Shown here: in pieces, positions 61,885 through 64,000 of the stretch
Numbering within the stretch: the stretch's first letter is position 1
Layout of the letters: every line of letters begins with the position of its first letter
Assembly (NCBI GenBank): GCA_002238855.1
Contig: MPND01000011.1
Location: 36,595 to 100,594, forward strand
DNA: 64,000 bases
Direction of reading: 5' to 3'
Source of the DNA: SAR202 cluster bacterium bin90
GTDB lineage: Bacteria; Chloroflexota; Dehalococcoidia; Lucifugimonadales; JADFKI01
Notes under the pieces: model-generated
The model's input: the letters and a program-made list of their open reading frames with translations, nothing else
Databases searched by the model: none
Told to the model about the DNA's origin: nothing
Made by a program: the position numbers and the translations under genes

Positions 61885-62991
61885 CTATTCACGCCGTCTC
61901 CGCCCACGCATATACTTCGCGCCCCCCAGCATCACCAGAGGTGCGAACAACACCAGCATATTCGCAGCGGATTGCTCGAACGGCAGTCCCGATGTGCTGG
62001 AGCAGATGCCACCGCCATCCTCTTCATCCTCTTCGCCAGCAGTCTCCACCACAACAGGCACCGGCGTCGCGGTTGGAGGAATCGGAGTAGCAGTAGGCTC
62101 AGGCGTGGCAGTCGGCTCGGGTGTAGCAGTCGGCTCAGGCGTAGCAGTCGGAGGAACCGGCGTATAGGTGGGAACCGGCGTGTAGGTCGGCTGCGGTGTG
62201 TAAGTCGGCACCGGTGTCGGCGGAACTGCAGTTGCAGTCGGCACCGGCGTCTCAGTCGGCACACGCGTCGCCGTCGGCGGAACATCGCCGAACACAAGGT
62301 CCACCACCTGCCGCGCACCCGGCTCGAACACCCCAATGGCGGGTGGCGTCGAAGCCTCTCCGTTCAGGAAGAACTCCACAGGAGCCCCTATCAAGTCTGC
62401 ATCGTCCGTGAGTATCACCAGGTTGACGAATTCCCCGTTATTCAGGATCGCCGCAGGCGGGCTCTCGTAGTCTCCCACCCTGATTATTAGCCTCATCTCC
62501 GGAGTCACGGCAAGCCCCGCGACCACGATCGTTCCGGAATAGGTCGCCGGGAGCACCGGCACAGGCGTCGGTGTAAGCGTTGCTTCAGGTATCTCATCGA
62601 ATGTCAGATCAAAATTGAACTGGTTCACGCCAGGTTGGTGCCGAAGCGTTTCGTTCGCCTCCGCGCCCTCCAACAGGAACACAATCTCCTCGCCGATGAA
62701 TCTGGAGTCCGGCGGACCTACCGTCAGAAAATAAACGCCGTCCTCGACCTCTGCAGGCTGAGTTTCATAAACGGCGGCCCCTTTGGTCATCCTCGCCACC
62801 ACCTTGAAGCCATTAGGCGCTCCAATTGCATCGCCCGTCACGATCATCGGAATCTGTGGAATGCTTTGAGGAGCCGCGGCCGGAGTAGGTGTATCTGTCT
62901 GCGCCAATGTTCCACCGCTCGGCAGCACCAGCAGCCCCACAAGTAAAACGACTACCGCCAACAAACCCGCAACTACACTTTTAATTCTCAT
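61885..62991 (-). CDS. secreted surface protein with Pro/Thr stalk and C-terminal TM anchor
   Basis: The 368-residue protein has a signal peptide (VVAGLLAVVVLLVGLLVL), then AQTDTPTPA. Two similar beta-rich halves follow (residues about 35-130 and 145-235, each with a GEEIVFLLEGAEANE or GAPVEFFLNGEAS type strand). A long TPVPTYTPVPT/TPEPTA repeat stalk and a C-terminal hydrophobic helix plus RGRRRRE then complete it. The end resembles a membrane or sorting anchor without an LPxTG motif. ATG 62991 is preferred. It is not matched to a known family; a cell-surface adhesin role is inferred. Confidence 0.8.
   Translation of the reverse strand: MRIKSVVAGLLAVVVLLVGLLVLPSGGTLAQTDTPTPAAAPQSIPQIPMIVTGDAIGAPNGFKVVARMTKGAAVYETQPAEVEDGVYFLTVGPPDSRFIGEEIVFLLEGAEANETLRHQPGVNQFNFDLTFDEIPEATLTPTPVPVLPATYSGTIVVAGLAVTPEMRLIIRVGDYESPPAAILNNGEFVNLVILTDDADLIGAPVEFFLNGEASTPPAIGVFEPGARQVVDLVFGDVPPTATRVPTETPVPTATAVPPTPVPTYTPQPTYTPVPTYTPVPPTATPEPTATPEPTATPEPTATPIPPTATPVPVVVETAGEEDEEDGGGICSSTSGLPFEQSAANMLVLFAPLVMLGGAKYMRGRRRRE
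62090..62143. repeat. three 18-bp tandem repeats coding the TATPEP stalk
   Basis: Three near-identical 18-bp units (GCAGT-GGCTC-GG-GT, with single-base differences) encode TPEPTA on the minus strand. Less perfect 18-bp units encoding TYTPVP lie just next to them at about 62160-62220. Slippage at this place could change stalk length. Confidence 0.7.
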
Positions 62992-63579
62992 AGCCCCCAT
63001 CTCTGCCAGCTGCACACCGATCGGTGCGATTCAATACCCTGCATCGTTTGAACACACTGTCAAACACATCCTTACTATTATAGACCCACCACACCACTCC
63101 GTCTATAAAATCCGGCCCTCTAAGAGATGGCACCATCGTTGCCGACCAGTTCCTCCAAACCACAAGACTGAAGCCACGACCATGACCGTGCGAAGCTAGG
63201 AAAAAGGGCAAAGGGATTCCTACACTACCAAAACCCCTCCAGCTTAAACATATAACGCCCAGCCAGGCAAAAGGTTCCATCCCCTTCGCCCGGAATAGAA
63301 CACCCCACCCAAAATACTGTCAATCGACTCCGTCAGCGATGCCAAAAGATTCAACCACCTAAAATAATCACGATTCTCCACAACGCCGCTCATCAGTCCA
63401 ACCAGAACACACTACTGAACCAGACACAACTCCGGACACAAAAAGAAACCCCTCCTCCAATCTCTTGGAAGAGGGGCTCCACTCGTTTCGTTATATTGTC
63501 CGTCGTCGTAAGTGTTGCTGTTTCCGTCAGGCTAACTGCCTCCCCGGCCATCTCTGACCGGGGAAGCATTGTTTACCTT
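62992..63579. other. intergenic region between two surface-protein genes
   Basis: Nearly 590 bases with no convincing gene. ORF 62981-63280 lacks any family pattern and overlaps the start of the stalk gene. The only clear element is the terminator at 63437-63477. Promoter and leader of the stalk protein should be here; no strong -35/-10 was recognised. Confidence 0.5.
63437..63477 (-). terminator. intrinsic terminator of the partial surface-protein gene
   Basis: CCCCTCCTCCAA (63449-63460) pairs with TTGGAAGAGGGG (63465-63476), 12 bp with one mismatch and a 4-nt loop. On the minus strand it is followed by TTTCTTTTT. It lies about 100 bp past the stop of the gene ending at 63580. Confidence 0.8.
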
Positions 63580-64000
63580 CTAGTCACTCCCGCCGCCACT
63601 GACGTATCCGCTAGGTACGAGGCTGGCTGCCTCCCTGACGAATATCCAGTATGCGGAACCGACCGTCAGCGTGTTGTTCATCTGCATATCCGGATCCAGT
63701 ACCGTCTCCCACTGGTTTCTAATGGTGTCGAATCCGAGCACCCTAGCCAGGTCCAGACCGTCGTCCAGGTTCTGCAGGTAAACTTCCGCGCTCACCGTGT
63801 CACCGCCGCCAGCGTTTCCGCTAATGTCGGTAACCGGGATCAGGTTCCAGCCGGCGTACAGCGCGATCACAGGCGGCTGTATCGGGGTGCCGGTTCCGGC
63901 AGCTCCACCGGCCAGTCTCGGGATGCTAACTTCCCAATCCTGGATGGCATCGCTGAGTACCCAGTATCCGCGCGTACCCGTAATCTCTGTCAGGTCGCCC
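63580..64000 (-). CDS. surface-protein C-terminus, cut by window end
   Basis: The frame is open to the last base of the window. The listed start at 63870 is an internal GTG. The visible 139 residues read GYWVLSDAIQDWEVSIPRLAGGAAGTG, then ALYAGWNLIPVTDISGNAGGGDTVSAEVYLQNL and AYWIFVREAASLVPSGYVSGGGSD. Repeated GYW/AYW strands with aromatic residues suggest a beta-rich extracellular domain. I do not recognise the family. It is the third consecutive surface protein on this strand. Confidence 0.7.
   Translation of the reverse strand, partial: GDLTEITGTRGYWVLSDAIQDWEVSIPRLAGGAAGTGTPIQPPVIALYAGWNLIPVTDISGNAGGGDTVSAEVYLQNLDDGLDLARVLGFDTIRNQWETVLDPDMQMNNTLTVGSAYWIFVREAASLVPSGYVSGGGSD

Overview
The window looks like a chromosome segment of a Gram-positive-type or monoderm-like bacterium, most probably a Chloroflexota (SAR202 / Dehalococcoidia-like) genome. 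This is inferred from three things. First, there is a Leu-type T-box leader, RNase J, HrcA and a fused AccD-AccA. Second, there are many catabolic families typical of that group: SDRs, MaoC hydratases, family III CoA transferases, an LLM flavin oxidoreductase, an enolase-superfamily dehydratase, RraA, HpcH aldolase, amidase and Gfo/Idh/MocA. Third, there are secreted proteins with TPTP stalks. No taxonomic marker such as rRNA is present, so the placement is an inference. The standard genetic code is in use, because many genes stop at TGA.

Layout. 0-6.2 kb: a cut alpha/beta hydrolase, two tandem SDR paralogues around an isochorismatase-family hydrolase and a membrane protein, two MaoC-type hot-dog proteins, a PHP phosphoesterase and a TolB-like lipoprotein. 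6.3-10 kb: an amidase with a small AtzG/GatC-like partner, then a divergent pair of genes (a DUF3179 lipoprotein and an ArsC/Spx-like redoxin). Each of this pair is interrupted by one in-frame TGA exactly at the first Cys of its CxxC motif, and each TGA is followed about 20 nt later by a 7-bp hairpin with a 5-nt loop. Both are read here as selenoproteins. 10-17.5 kb: an acyl-CoA carboxylase operon (enolase-superfamily enzyme, BioY, double CoA transferase, biotinyl carrier, biotin carboxylase, carboxyltransferase). 17.6-24.5 kb: DUF2442, a HigBA toxin-antitoxin pair, hydroxyacid dehydrogenase, LLM oxidoreductase, DUF1800, Uma2 and an NHL propeller.

24.5-31 kb carries housekeeping genes on the plus strand: RNase J (apparently starting at ATC), FtsK and fused AccDA. 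31-40.5 kb is a branched-chain amino-acid operon on the minus strand: T-box leader, ilvB-ilvN-ilvC, HAD, leuA, leuC, cytochrome c, leuD and a DapA-family gene. Together they make leucine/valine/isoleucine precursors; leuB and ilvD are not in the window. A tRNA-Pro(CGG) follows at 40.6 kb.

40.7-56 kb is mixed catabolism and housekeeping: HpcH aldolase, uracil phosphoribosyltransferase, a PIN-type toxin module, epimerase, RraA, a gamma-glutamyltransferase broken by a poly-C tract, deaminase, MFS pump, beta-hydroxyacid dehydrogenase, TauE exporter, Gfo/Idh/MocA, Ffh, an SDR, an epimerase and HrcA. 56-64 kb holds three consecutive minus-strand secreted proteins: a giant plant-type leucine-rich-repeat protein of about 1770 residues in six modules, a stalked surface protein with a C-terminal membrane anchor, and the C-terminal end of another surface protein running off the window.
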